Source: Acanthornis magna
Lineage: Eukaryota; Chordata; Aves; Passeriformes; Acanthizidae
Length of the DNA stretch: 64,000 nucleotides
Assembly: GCA_036785705.1 (NCBI GenBank)
Contig: JAWUZG010000018.1
Coordinates: 6,297,501 to 6,361,500, forward strand
Direction of reading: 5' to 3'
The translations under genes and the position numbers were made by a program. Numbering within the stretch: position 1 is the first letter of the stretch; each line of letters opens with the position of its first letter. The notes beneath the pieces were generated by a model. The model made no database searches. It had not been told where the DNA came from and worked only from the letters and a program-made list of their open reading frames with translations. Shown here piece by piece: positions 15,540-26,758 of the stretch.

Positions 15540-15975
15540 CTAGCATGGGGCCTCTGGACAACAGTAAAGAGGTCAAAAACTGGAGGAAGTCTAATGAATG
15601 ACCACTATGATGGCTGGGTGCTGAGGCCTACAACACACAAGCAGGGATGCTGAGAAAGGTGTTTTCATTTGGCCTGGATGATCATCTTCAGAGATGCAAC
15701 GAGGAAAAAAACCCAAGAGGCAAAGGAGGAAGCTGCTGCAAGGCAAGCTTCAAATGGATAAAAGGGGAGGGGAAAAAATCACGGTGGCAGAAGATAAATC
15801 CCAAATTGTGCAGTCTAGAGGGATTAATTCCAAGCTTGGATGTACTCACAACAACTGAACGGGGTCCCGAGGAACACGCTGTAGTGCTGAAGCCAGCCCT
15901 GCACTGAGCACTGAGCAGGAGCCTACACAGGGCTCCAGAAATCCCTCCTGACCTGAGCTGCTCTGTGATTCCATA
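15540..15975 (+). mobile_element. Diverged CR1-like LINE 3' region
   Basis: The end of the segment (CTGCACTGAGC ... CCCTCCTGACCTGAGCTGCTCTGTGATTCC) follows the layout of CR1 3' ends, and the start (GGAGGAAGTCTAATGAATGACC...) loosely follows the CR1 region upstream. The intervening sequence is poorly conserved. I read it as an old plus-strand CR1; boundaries are approximate. Confidence 0.4.
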
Positions 15976-16788
15976 CTTGCAGAGGGCTCCTGCTCACAAA
16001 GGGGAGTCCAAGCACCAAGAACATACCTTGTCCTGCCCCCAACTGCTGCCTAGTTCTTGTGTTTATTCTGTCAGCTCTATGGTGTGAATGACCCTAACAC
16101 TTATTTAAGGGTTTTTTTCTATATTGTACTTATGGTATGGCTGGAGAACTCTGGAGGCGCTTAATGACTAAAAAGAGAAGCTTAACACAAATAAGGAATG
16201 GATTCAGAAAATTCATGGTTCCCATATACCATTCCTGTTAATAAAATTCTACATAAGGATGAAAACTTCTTCAACAGACCATTTCTTGTTTGATCCTTTT
16301 TAAATGTGTTTAAAACCAAAGTTAATATTGACTCCAACTTCTCAACAGACTGTGTAACACAGGAAGGGAGACACTATAAAAACAAACTTCAAGGAGCAAA
16401 AATTATATTTATTCCATCTCATTTCACCTTTCTCACTGCATTTTTCAGGAAAGAAAAAGTCAGCTGAACATTAAACAGTACTTTGATCAGATGGAAAGAG
16501 AGAGAGCATCACACAGCAGTAATTGTGCTGATACTCTCCATTCCACGTGTCATCTACTTCTCACAGCTCCTTTTAACAAAGGGAAACATCAGGAAAGCTC
16601 TTGCAAATTAAATGAAGATACAAAGACCATCTAACCCACCCATTCACTAAACCTTCATATAGACAATGAATCAGAATGAAAACAGACCTTCATTTCACTA
16701 ATCTGAATTAGATCCTAAAGTCTCATACACGTGTGAGAAACATTTGTAGTTCTCACTCTTCCTATTCAAAAACAAGTGTGTGCAATGC

Positions 16789-17345
16789 TGTATTAGGTTT
16801 GCATGACAAGGTTTTGGTAGTGGGGGGCTACAGGGGTGGCTGCTGTGAGAAACTGTCAGAGGTTTCCCCTGTGTCCAACAGAGCCAATGCCAGCTGGCGC
16901 CAGGACAGACACACTGCTGGCGAAGGCTGAGTCCAATGGACACAGTGGTAGCTCCCCTGGAATAGCAGTTAAGAAGGAAAAAAAACTGCTGCACGACAGC
17001 AGCAGTGGTCAAAACAGAGGAGTGGGACTATGTGAGAGGAAGAGCCTTGCAGACACCAAGGTTAGTGCAGGGGAGGGGCAGAAGGAGCTCCTGGTGCTGG
17101 GGCAGAGATTCCCCTGCAGCCCTGGTGCAGACCACGGTGAGGCAGCTGTGCCCCTGCAGGTCCAGGATGGAGCAGAGATGCACTGGGAGCCCATAGAGGA
17201 CCCCACAGCAGGGCAGGTGGATGTGCCTAAAGGAAACTGTGGGATCTGGAGCAGGCTCCAGGCAGGACCTGTGGCCTCTGGGAATGAGGAGCCCATGCTG
17301 GAAGAGGTTTGTGACCCTCAGGGGAAGGGAGGGTGGGGGGAGCAT
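16789..17345 (+). mobile_element. Endogenous retrovirus LTR-like fragment (passerine-type)
   Basis: GC-rich sequence begins TGTATTAGGTTTGCATGAC and continues through characteristic blocks: a GGTTTTGGTAG run followed by a G tract, AGAGCCAATGCCAGC, GAGATTCCCCTGCAGCCC, and repeated phrases of the type CCCATGCTGGA / GCAGGCTCCAGGCAGGACC. This resembles LTRs I have seen widely dispersed in songbird genomes. The 3' end looks truncated and no retroviral coding region adjoins it, so it is read as a solo or broken LTR. Target-site duplications were not established. The 170-codon open frame across it is incidental. A family name needs a repeat-library search. Confidence 0.6.
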
Positions 17346-18473
17346 TAGAGTTCACTGCTGCAAGCAACATACAACACCCATCTCTGCTACAGATCTCATT
17401 CACCAGACAGTATCAGACTTCTGTAATGCCTCCCACCAGCCACTAGAAAAGAAACATACACATTTTACCTGCTTTGAAGTAACAACTAGACCACATTAAG
17501 TCCTCATTTACTGCATAGTTTTCTACCATTAGTAAAAAAACTCCAAAACTCAAAGTATCACTGAGCAAATTTTCATTTAGCTTCCATAATGGGAACTTTA
17601 TAATAATTTCAACAAGCCTCTTTGTTTAAAGTCTTGTTTTTGCAAAACTGTTTCCAGTTACTCAACAGCAAAACTAAGATTTTAATCTACAAAAGCAACT
17701 TCCCTTTATTCTAAAGAGCCAAATCTCAAAATTGAGTGAAAAGTTTAAGGCAGAAGTAAAAGAAATGCAATAGTAAAGACTTACATTACCCACACATAAA
17801 GGGAAAATAAGGATCGCAATTAATTTAGACAGCTTCAGTTCAACACCTAGTGGAGAACAGGCCACATGACAAAGTTCAAAACTTCATACTCTGAATAAGA
17901 AAATGGGAATTCTGAAAACTGTATCATACAAATTTCAACCTTTATCAGAAGCAAAGGCTGTTATCTTTGTAGAATTCCAACTTTTCACCTGTGGAAGATT
18001 TGCTTTGAGAGGGAATGTCTATTTCAGAAAATTCCGCAGCTTTTCTTCTGTTTCACACGGAGTTGTGGTAGTAAATACAGGTGAGGAGAGAACCTTTAGT
18101 CTGTCAGTTCAAGTAGATAGAGTGGCTTTCAAATAAGAACTATCCAAAACCTCACTGTGAAGACTGAAGCACCCTTCAGACGAGCACACCTGAATGCCTC
18201 AGGAGCTGCTGAAATATTGTTGTCAGCATCCTCTGTGAAACAGAACCTCAGTGCCCATGCTGCTTCCCAGACCACTGAAGCACAAGCTTGTTTGCCTTCT
18301 TCTCTTCCTGGCCCTTTTAGCCTCCTCTTACTGACAACAATTTGCTAGAAATGCACTCAGATAAAGTAGCAGGGAAGGACAAAACTGCCACCAAATTCTT
18401 CTCTTCCCTCCAACAGGGCAGTGAATCCTGTGGGGCCAGGCAAGCACAACACTTGGGAGCCCAGCCCATGGCA

Positions 18474-18491
18474 GGGCAGGGCAGGGCAGGG
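18474..18491 (+). repeat. GGGCA tandem repeat, G-quadruplex motif
   Basis: Four GGG runs separated by CA (18474, 18479, 18484, 18489) form a textbook short-loop quadruplex motif in TBC1D14 intron 2. On the minus (transcribed sense) strand it is C-rich, so a quadruplex would form in DNA rather than in the pre-mRNA. Confidence 0.8.
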
Positions 18492-21400
18492 CAGCAGCCT
18501 GTGCTGGGGGGCCATGCAGGTTCCCTCCCACAGAGGTTGGGTTTCTGGAGTCCTTCCCATCAGCTTCTGGACAACTCCACCTGCAGTGCAGTTTGGTTTT
18601 GCTCATTTGTGGTTAAAAGCAGTGAACTTACATCTGCCCGCACAGCGCATCCAGCTCTTTCTGTTCCTCCTCCTACACACTTCAGTCCTGTTCTCAGCCT
18701 GTCTCCTCCTGAAAAGCCAATACTCTAAGATGCTTCATTGAACAGAAATTTGCATGGAAGAAGAGACAACATAATATCTAATATCTCAGATTAGTCAATT
18801 GCAATTATTTTAATAATTTTTCTTCCCTCCTGTGGTCAGTGAATTCCCATTTTTGGAGACATGAAAGTGGGAAATCAACATTACAATGCTCCTTGTCATT
18901 CTACCTTCCTTTTAACATCAAAATTAGAGAAGTACAATAAGCTGTCCTCTCATTAAAAGTAACAAACAGCATTATGAAAGGGTCCTATTCATTAACACAG
19001 ATGACTGATCTATGCCATCGATGGACCTAATTCCTAAATTCAGAGCTCCAAATTATGTTTGACCAGTTATCTCAAAACATGCACATACATATGTGATATA
19101 AACATATTAAATTCACATGATTCCAGACTTAACACTGAAACCAGTAGCTACTATTTTGAAATTTAAAACCTTTTTCTTATCAGATTACTAGTGAGGTCAC
19201 AGCCTAGACTAGGTATGCGCCTCTATGTATAGTATAGGATGCCAATCCTGCTCCAGAAGCTTTCTCCCAGGAATGCAGATTCTTTGCAAATAGTAAAATG
19301 TAATGTTCTTCTTAAAGCCCTCTATTTCATGTGTAGTCCCTATGCTCCTTAGAGGTTTCCTGAGATCCAAATACTTAGAACACTTGGATCAAAAACTTGT
19401 AGGAGTAGCCTGAAAAGAAAGAAAATCCAGATTCCTAGAAAAACAGACAATATCCATGGCAGTGGACTAAGTAAAGCCTTATGCTGCTTGTAATCCATTA
19501 AAATGAAAGAAACTGTATGGCTTATTATTTAACCATACATAGTCCTAGTCCTTTTATGGTCACTCTCCACGTAACCACAAAAATCCTCATTCTCAGTCTT
19601 CAAAATGATAATTTAAAATAATAAATGAGAAGTACAACTTCTGCAGTAAGATCACAACAGCCCCGATTCAGCAAAGCTGTCTAAGACCCACACATTTTAA
19701 AAGTTTCAGCAGTACTGTACAGAGGTCCAAAGGTAAAACTCATTAACCCACACTACTCTGGGTCAATAAGGCAAGGGAGCAGACAAGCCACTGACTCTTT
19801 AGTCTCCTAGCCAATTATTTGCTCACACTAGTTTTCAAACCAAGTTCCTGCATATATTCAAATGAAGGAAATTAATTCCAACTCATGCTTACATGAAAGA
19901 CCTCTGGGCTTCTGAAGCTGATACAGGTGCAAGTGACACTTGAAAACAACCAACATGTCAGGTTTTTTTGTCAACAGTCAGCATTACAGCTGCTTTCAGA
20001 AGCAGTAATCCATTTTCATATGCCAGCCTGGAGCCTAATGAGAACACTGTACCTGTGGTGCCTTAAGCTCTTTCAAGAGGAAAGCTGTGCGTAAGCAAGA
20101 AAGCAGCCTCTTTTTCTCACTTTGGATCTTCCTGCCCACACCCAGAGATGCACCAAACAGCCTGAGGAAACAACCAGACCTTTTGGATACTCAGGCTGCT
20201 GAAGAAACAAACTGAGCCAGAGTAGCAGTCCAGAAAACTTTAAAACCATAGTGCTCAAGAAGGCAGGGCACGAGCATTCCCTTCCCAAGTGATCTTGAAG
20301 GTGCCAGGACTGAAGGAAATGAGCCAACAGGGTTCCCTTTTCTTTGATCTCTTCTTCAACTCAGTTTGTAAATGCACTCTCAAACCAACACTTCATAACT
20401 CACCACAGAATTGACGTGAACACACAACCTTATGCACAGTACACACATACATACAGTCTCAAAAGGAAAAATAAATCTAGAGTGCCAAAAAATAACTTTA
20501 TATTCTAAAGCAAGTACTTCTCTAAGCATTTTCTTGATACTGCAGAAGATTTACCCCTACCCGATATGTAAGTAGCTTAAGCACTTTGACCAAGCACTGG
20601 AGGCATCTAATTATTCTCAGTATTATCTCTACAGGCAGCCACAGATCTTAACTGACATGTCAAGGCCAAGTTTACTCTCGATGAGATCAGAGAAACTAAC
20701 ACATCCTCAGAGGCCAGTTGGGGTTCAATACAAGCATAGGCACCATTTCAAGAAGCAAAGTTTCTTCTTTTACCAAATATCAACAACTTGTGCAAAAAAT
20801 TAAACTGACTCGTCTCTGCTCTCAGTGGTTCAAACCTGTATCCTATTACTCAGAGAAGCCCTCAAAGAGCTAAACCTGCAGATTAAGGCCATGTCCCTGC
20901 ACTGCAGCCTTACCCCATGACCATCAGGCTGCTGGAAGGCTGTGCACAAAGCACTCAGGTCTCATTCTTCCATGTTGTACGCAAGTGTGCCAGCCACTGA
21001 ACAAAGCCAAAGCAATTTGACTTTCTCCTGCTACCATTCACCCTTGGTTCTCTAAAGTGAAATTTATGCTCTTAACCTGCGAGACAGAATCTCAATGGAA
21101 ACTCCCTTCAGCACAGAGTGCAGTGCTAAGAACACACTCCTTTCTGGGACTTTTTTTATACCCACCACTGCAGCACTTTTAACAAACTGCTCTAGGGAGC
21201 TCCCTCTCAGCAAGCTGGTCCTTACCAATACCATTCAAAACACCTCCTTTTCATCTCACACTGCACACAAACCCCAGTACAGAGCAGAGGGTGAGCTGGG
21301 TAGGGAGGCCCCTAGAAAGCAGCTACTTTCAAACAAAGCACTGCAAGGCCCAGGTTCATTTACTTCAGCACTGGTTTAAGCACTGGGAATCCAAGGAGCC

Positions 21401-23338
21401 CACAGGAACTCCAGGGAACAGGGAGTTTTCAACCCTGTGGATGGCAGATTGCAAATATCAACAAAAACTAGCAACAGCATGTTTTGAACCTTAACCATGC
21501 TGACAGCATAAATATAGATAGTACTCCCCGTGGCATAGGACAACCTCCAAGGCTCCATGCTTGTTCAATACCTGTGAAATTCACCACCAGGTCTCATGAC
21601 ATGAGACAGATGCATAAAATACGGGGGTGTGGTGTGCAAGTATAGACAAAAAGTAAGCAACTCTTGTTTCCAAAACAGAGCAGAAAGTGGGTGCCAAAGA
21701 GAAGGATATTCAAGGTCAGGTTACAGACAGAGAACCTGGAACTTCAAAGCTGATCACCTAGCTTGAACTTAATCCTCATATTCTTACAATGACATCACCC
21801 AGTGACCAAGATTATCTGTTTCCCATTTAAAAGGCAGTAATGACAGCCTTTGTGTCCTGGCATTCAATGTACCTGCAAAGATTCAGGTTAAAAAGCTCAG
21901 TCGAGTGAGTACTACAAGTTTCTGTAACACTGGTAAAACCACCAGGCTACACTAGAACAGAATTTGGACAGATGGCTTTGCTTTGTTGGATAAGAAAAGT
22001 TGGGAAGCAGTTAAATATCCTACTCTGAGCAGGGTCTAAATGTGCCTGTTCCACTGTGCTCCCTCCAGACTGAAGGACAACATTTGTTTGAGCTAGCAGT
22101 TGTGCTACCAGAATGGGTAACAAAAGTTCATGCTTTGAAGTGCTGAGAAGCCTCCTGCTTCAGAATTAAGTCTGGTTCCATGGCAACAAATAGACAAGGG
22201 TCCACAAAAGCATCAGCACCTCAAACACAACTGAGGCCTGGAGTTCTGCTGCACGGTACTTTAACCTAAGAATAAAAGTCAACAAAGGCTTCAGCCAGTT
22301 TAGTAGATCTAAACAAACTGATTCTCTTAAGCTTTGCAAATAAGATAGCCTTTCAAAGAATGGTTTTTGCCAATTCTCTACGTATTTTATTAGCCAACTT
22401 GTTTCATGGAAAAAAACAAACTGCATGAGGAAAAAGAGATTAGCTGAAGCCACGTGCAAAACAAGTTATATAGACTACTCTGCTTGATGTCTAAAATTTC
22501 TTTCTAGAACAATTTCTCTAAAATATATCACACTTCAGATATCATAACTTACAAGTAAGAGACATTATGAAGGCTTTACATAACTTACAAAAAAGAACCC
22601 ACCAGCAAACAACTCCACCCCCCAAAAGTAGAATAGTCCTTTTCCTCATTCACCACTTCCCTGGGGTATCTGTATTTAGAACCTTATCATTCATAGAAGG
22701 GCCACATTTAGAAACTGCTTTGGGTGGCCAATGTTATCATTTCAACAAGTGGCTGACACAATGTCAGATGTTTTCATTTCACACAAAAATTAAGGAAAAG
22801 GGTATTAAAAAAACAGTAACTGAGATCTGAAAAGATCAGAGTAGTCACACCAAGTGTTTGTAGCTTTAAGTGTTTTAAGCTTCATGCCCTTAGAATGATC
22901 AATAAAATATTCCATCACTACTAAACTACTTATAAATTCTCAGATGTCAAAGCTCTTTAATACAAGTATGGATCCTACCTATACTTATCTATTTATGTGT
23001 CACAAGATTAAGAACTTTGACCAAAATCACAAGAGGTATCACTGGAGAACCCACTGTTCAGAAGCAAAAAGACCTTGTTCAGAAATCCTTTTACTGAATG
23101 TAGAAGGAATCTTCCAAGATTTAAGATGTTTCCATACACCATAAACATAATATAGAGAAGGATGCAGAGCCTTAGTCCCCAGCAATATTTGCCCATTTAC
23201 TGATAACAGAAAAAATATGTTAATACAAATCTGAATTAAAACACCAAGCTATTACATCTTTCAAAGTACAATATCAAACAAGACCTTTCTCCTAAGTTCA
23301 TGCATAATCTGTTAAAATATGTTTTATGGAAACATTAC

Positions 23339-24074
23339 CTGGCAAAGAAGTTTGTAAAAGGTCCCAGTATTTTCCGTTTACTGTCCACATCTGTCTCGTG
23401 ACAATACTGCTGCTGGCTCTGGTCATTGCTCTCTTTACTGGAATTCAGGGTAACATCTGAAAAGTGTGCCTCGTCAGTCTCGAGATTCACAATTGCACTT
23501 GAACTGCTTGTGACCACAAAGTCCAAAATGTCTTCGTTACTAACTGATAAAGTTGTTGACAGTTCTGTGCTAAGACTAGACACACTACAAACAGAGATAT
23601 CATCACTTCGATTCAGAGTTTTTGAGGTTGGACTATAAAGTTTGACAGTGTCATACCCAGTTCTTGGGAAAGTCGAGGATTTCCGCACAGCATGGTCATG
23701 CTCAGCAGTCAGGGAATGTGGAGGCACATACGGCGGCAGTGTGCACGCGCTCTGAAAAGCCCTGTCAGGAACAAGTTCAGGTTCTGACTGCTTTCTCTTC
23801 ACATTTAACACACTGCAGTGAACAGGCTCTGGATTTCCTATTTCTAGAGTTGGAATACCAGAATCCACAGATTTAAGGCTATGACAATCTTCTAAAGCAC
23901 TGGACAGCCGGCCAGGGCCATACTCAGGCAATGAGAGATCTCTCAGGGTTCCAGAGTTCAAGTTTTGAAGGCCCTGGATACTGCTGCCCACTCTTGCATC
24001 CAGAATTCCCACGAAGGTCAAACCATTTAAAGAGTTGGATAAATTTGCATCAGTTGTCTTGGCCCAGCTGGTAA
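23339..24074 (-). CDS. TBC1D14: TBC1D14 exon 2 (N-terminal regulatory region)
   Basis: This 736-nt exon reads open throughout and matches human TBC1D14 after its initiator, with blocks such as SVDSGIPTLEIGNPEP, KSSTFPRTGYD, VKLYSPTSK, TELSTTLSVSNEDILD and ILGPFTNFFAR. The acceptor is CAG ending at 24075, preceded by a pyrimidine tract with an in-frame TAA, so the exon cannot extend upstream. The donor is AG|GTAATG at 23338. It starts needing one upstream base and ends in phase 2, splitting the arginine codon. In the family this serine-rich, mostly unstructured region lies before the TBC domain and includes the part reported to bind TRAPPIII. No in-frame ATG is present; the position aligned with the human initiator Met is ACA (threonine). 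A CAG seven bases further in is an alternative acceptor, but its phase does not fit exon 1. Confidence 0.96.
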
Positions 24075-24629
24075 CTGGTTAAAAAGAAAGAAAAGATTAT
24101 GAGTTTGCTGGAAGGTTGTGGTTTGTTCTTGACTGTGTTTTTGGTGGGGTTTGGTGTTGGGGTTTTTTTTGTTGTTTCTTGGTTGTTTGTTTTAAAATAC
24201 ACTCAGTCCTGTCCTAATTTAGCCTTTTAATTAAAAATTATTTGTCTTCTCCTGCACTTGATTGCTATCCCTTCCCCCAGCTGGAACAACCATGACAATG
24301 GCAACTTAAATTAGGTTTCTAGAAAATGTCAAGCATGAAAAACCTTTCATAAGCAGTTTGTGTGCCCGTGTTTGCTTCTTACACATCTCACATGAGAGTG
24401 AAATTACACACTATAAAACCAGCAGTATTTTAATGTTCCCTGTCCATATTGAGACAAACATATGAAATTTATTTTTATACAGTCAAAAATTCATATTTGC
24501 TGATGTCAGAGGGCTACAAAACTTGTTTCCATACCCTTAGACCATATTCTGAAGTGTTCGTTTAAACAGAAATTCTGAGCAGTCTTCTGGAAAAGATAAA
24601 ACTGATAATAAATTTGTCACAAAAGAGAA

Positions 24630-24658
24630 TGCTTAATGCATCATTGTTGCATTAAGCA
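24630..24658. repeat. Perfect 11-bp inverted repeat with a 7-nt loop
   Basis: TGCTTAATGCA at 24630-24640 is exactly reverse-complemented by TGCATTAAGCA at 24648-24658. The stem is short and AT-rich with no extended microRNA-like arms. Confidence 0.8.
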
Positions 24659-25941
24659 AGAGATGCAAAATCTGACCAGCTACAAAGCTATCCACGTAGT
24701 GTTTTGACAATACACACGATGCACTTCCTCAGTGCACATACAGTAACAATGACATCTGCAAATACGTTGTATTTACTGCACTCAGGGACTGTGACCCTCC
24801 ACCTTTGCAATATCCATCCATGCTTTCTCCCCAGAGAGTGCCAGCAGGTCAGTTAATCCCATCAGTGCCTCACTTCCAGTCTCATCCTGAATGACCTGCA
24901 AAGCAAGGGCTGTCAAATAGGAGCTACAGGTTGGATGCACCAAACTCCTTGGCTACTTTCCTACACCTGGAACACCATCAGGAGTACTGCCCTGGCTTCC
25001 AGAACTGCTACTGACACTTTAAACATTACATGATTATTAATCTGACATTACACAGGTCTTCTCTGTCTATATGAGTAGGTAAATTGTCTACAGCTCTGCT
25101 GAAGTTTGCAATGCAATTACTCTGCAGCAGTTGGCAGAACAAATATGCACATATTGCTTCAATTTCTTCTCTCTGAAACACTCCGGGATAAGTGCGAATG
25201 AGTGAAGAACACTCCTTCTATCTTGCACACAGACTGCTTTCTAGACAGATTTTTCTCCAGTTGTTGAAGCCTGGTCTCCTGATTCTGTCTCCTCTCTCAA
25301 CTGTAGCACTTAATTAAAGGTGCCAGTTGCTCTCTAGAAAGTCCTCTCCACCTTTAATTTTTTAAAAAACAAATACACACATAACCCCAAAAGAAAACCC
25401 AGACTTCTCAGTATCAAACATCAGCGAAAACTGGTATCTCACAGCAGTTCTAAACCCCTGTTTAATGTCACCTAAGCCCTGCCAAACACCAGGGTTTGGC
25501 ACACAGTCCATTCTTAGATCTGAGGACATCAATACACCCTGGCATTGTGATACCAACAGGCAGTGAGTGAGCAAAAACACATTTCAACCATATCTCATTG
25601 GACCAAACAGAAATATTTTTTTCCCACAAGTTTTCAGTCACATGGAAAGTTCAGGAATCCAACTGTACTTTGTAGGCTATACTAAATCTTTAACTTACTA
25701 CCCAAATGGTATTTGCTAGCTGATAAGACACTCCAGTTCAATCCACTCCTAAGCACAGACAAAAGACAATGAAAAAAACAACCCTGGGTAGTTCATTTTT
25801 TAGACTTCTGAACTTTCTAACAGCCAACTAGATGCTACCCATCTAAACAAATCAATGCACCGAATGCCTAATCCTCTGCACAAGCAAGGTTTCAAGTGTA
25901 TTGTTTTGACTAAAAACCTTGTAAAGATGTACACTTTTCTT

Positions 25942-25965
25942 AAAGAGTTGCTATAGCAACTCTTT
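25942..25965. promoter_or_regulatory. 24-bp perfect palindrome with an RFX X-box-like core
   Basis: The two 12-base halves are exact reverse complements without a spacer. The central 14 bases, GTTGCTATAGCAAC, match the RFX X-box dyad pattern (GTTGCYATRGCAAC). It lies in TBC1D14 intron 1 and is followed by a T run. RFX binding is an inference from the motif. Confidence 0.5.
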
Positions 25966-26732
25966 TTTTTTCATATTACCGTGGTTTGAAAAGTTTACAT
26001 CCCCTGCAATTAAAGTGACATCTTGAAATAGCTGGCATATCAACCACGTACATTATGTATTCTCTATTCACTAAATTAAAATTGCAAGGGCCAGCAAAAA
26101 GCAAACAACCCTAAACAGCAATCCTTGAATACAGGCAACAAACTACACTCAACAAGTCAACTGCGATAATTGAAGTGTGCAAGTAGGACACAACATGGAG
26201 CATTAGATATAATTACTGTATATACTGAGATCTCCTGTTCTCAGACCTTCTTGCTGGAATTCACCTGTCTTTTTAATGTAAGTCTGTTTTCCCCTCCTCC
26301 CTGTGCTCACCTTTATTCCTTCATACACATTACATAGCTCTTCCAACAGGCAGCCCACCCAGCCCTAATGTTACTCTGAAGCAGACATACATACAGACTT
26401 CAGAACAGTATGCCCAAGGTGTTTGACCTATAAGAATTCACACATGTAAATGCATCAAGAAAATGCCGTCCAAAAAACAAAACACAGAAATGTAATCTGT
26501 CAGGAACAGCTTTGATGTTGTTTGGGTAAACAGCACAAGCACGTTCCCATAATGAATTCCTCCGATGACTGCCTTCACTTCTACTCAATGATTTTCCCAA
26601 GTAGCAGCCAGTCCTTAGTTTAATTGCATTGCTCTTCTCGACCAAGCTTACAAATGGTAAGCATTCAAGTGACCTTGGCAGAGGCAGTAACCACAGCAGC
26701 TCAAGAGCCAAATACTGTAAACAAAAGACTTT

Positions 26733-26758
26733 AAAAAAAAAAGAAGAAGAAGAAGAAA
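26733..26758 (+). repeat. A-rich / AAG simple repeat
   Basis: A run of A followed by about five AAG units in TBC1D14 intron 1. Confidence 0.85.

Larger units (their letters stand above)
8018..23338 (-). other. TBC1D14: TBC1D14 intron 2
   Basis: A 15.3-kb intron. It contains an LTR-like element (16789-17345), a diverged CR1 (15540-15975), a short CA run (12709-12723), a G-quadruplex-forming GGGCA repeat (18474-18491) and a candidate conserved block near 11400-11560. The remainder is unremarkable AT-rich DNA with no supported gene. Confidence 0.75.

Noticed and set aside
16836..17348. A 170-codon plus-strand open frame
   Set aside because: It lies entirely inside the LTR-like repeat and is explained by its GC-rich composition.
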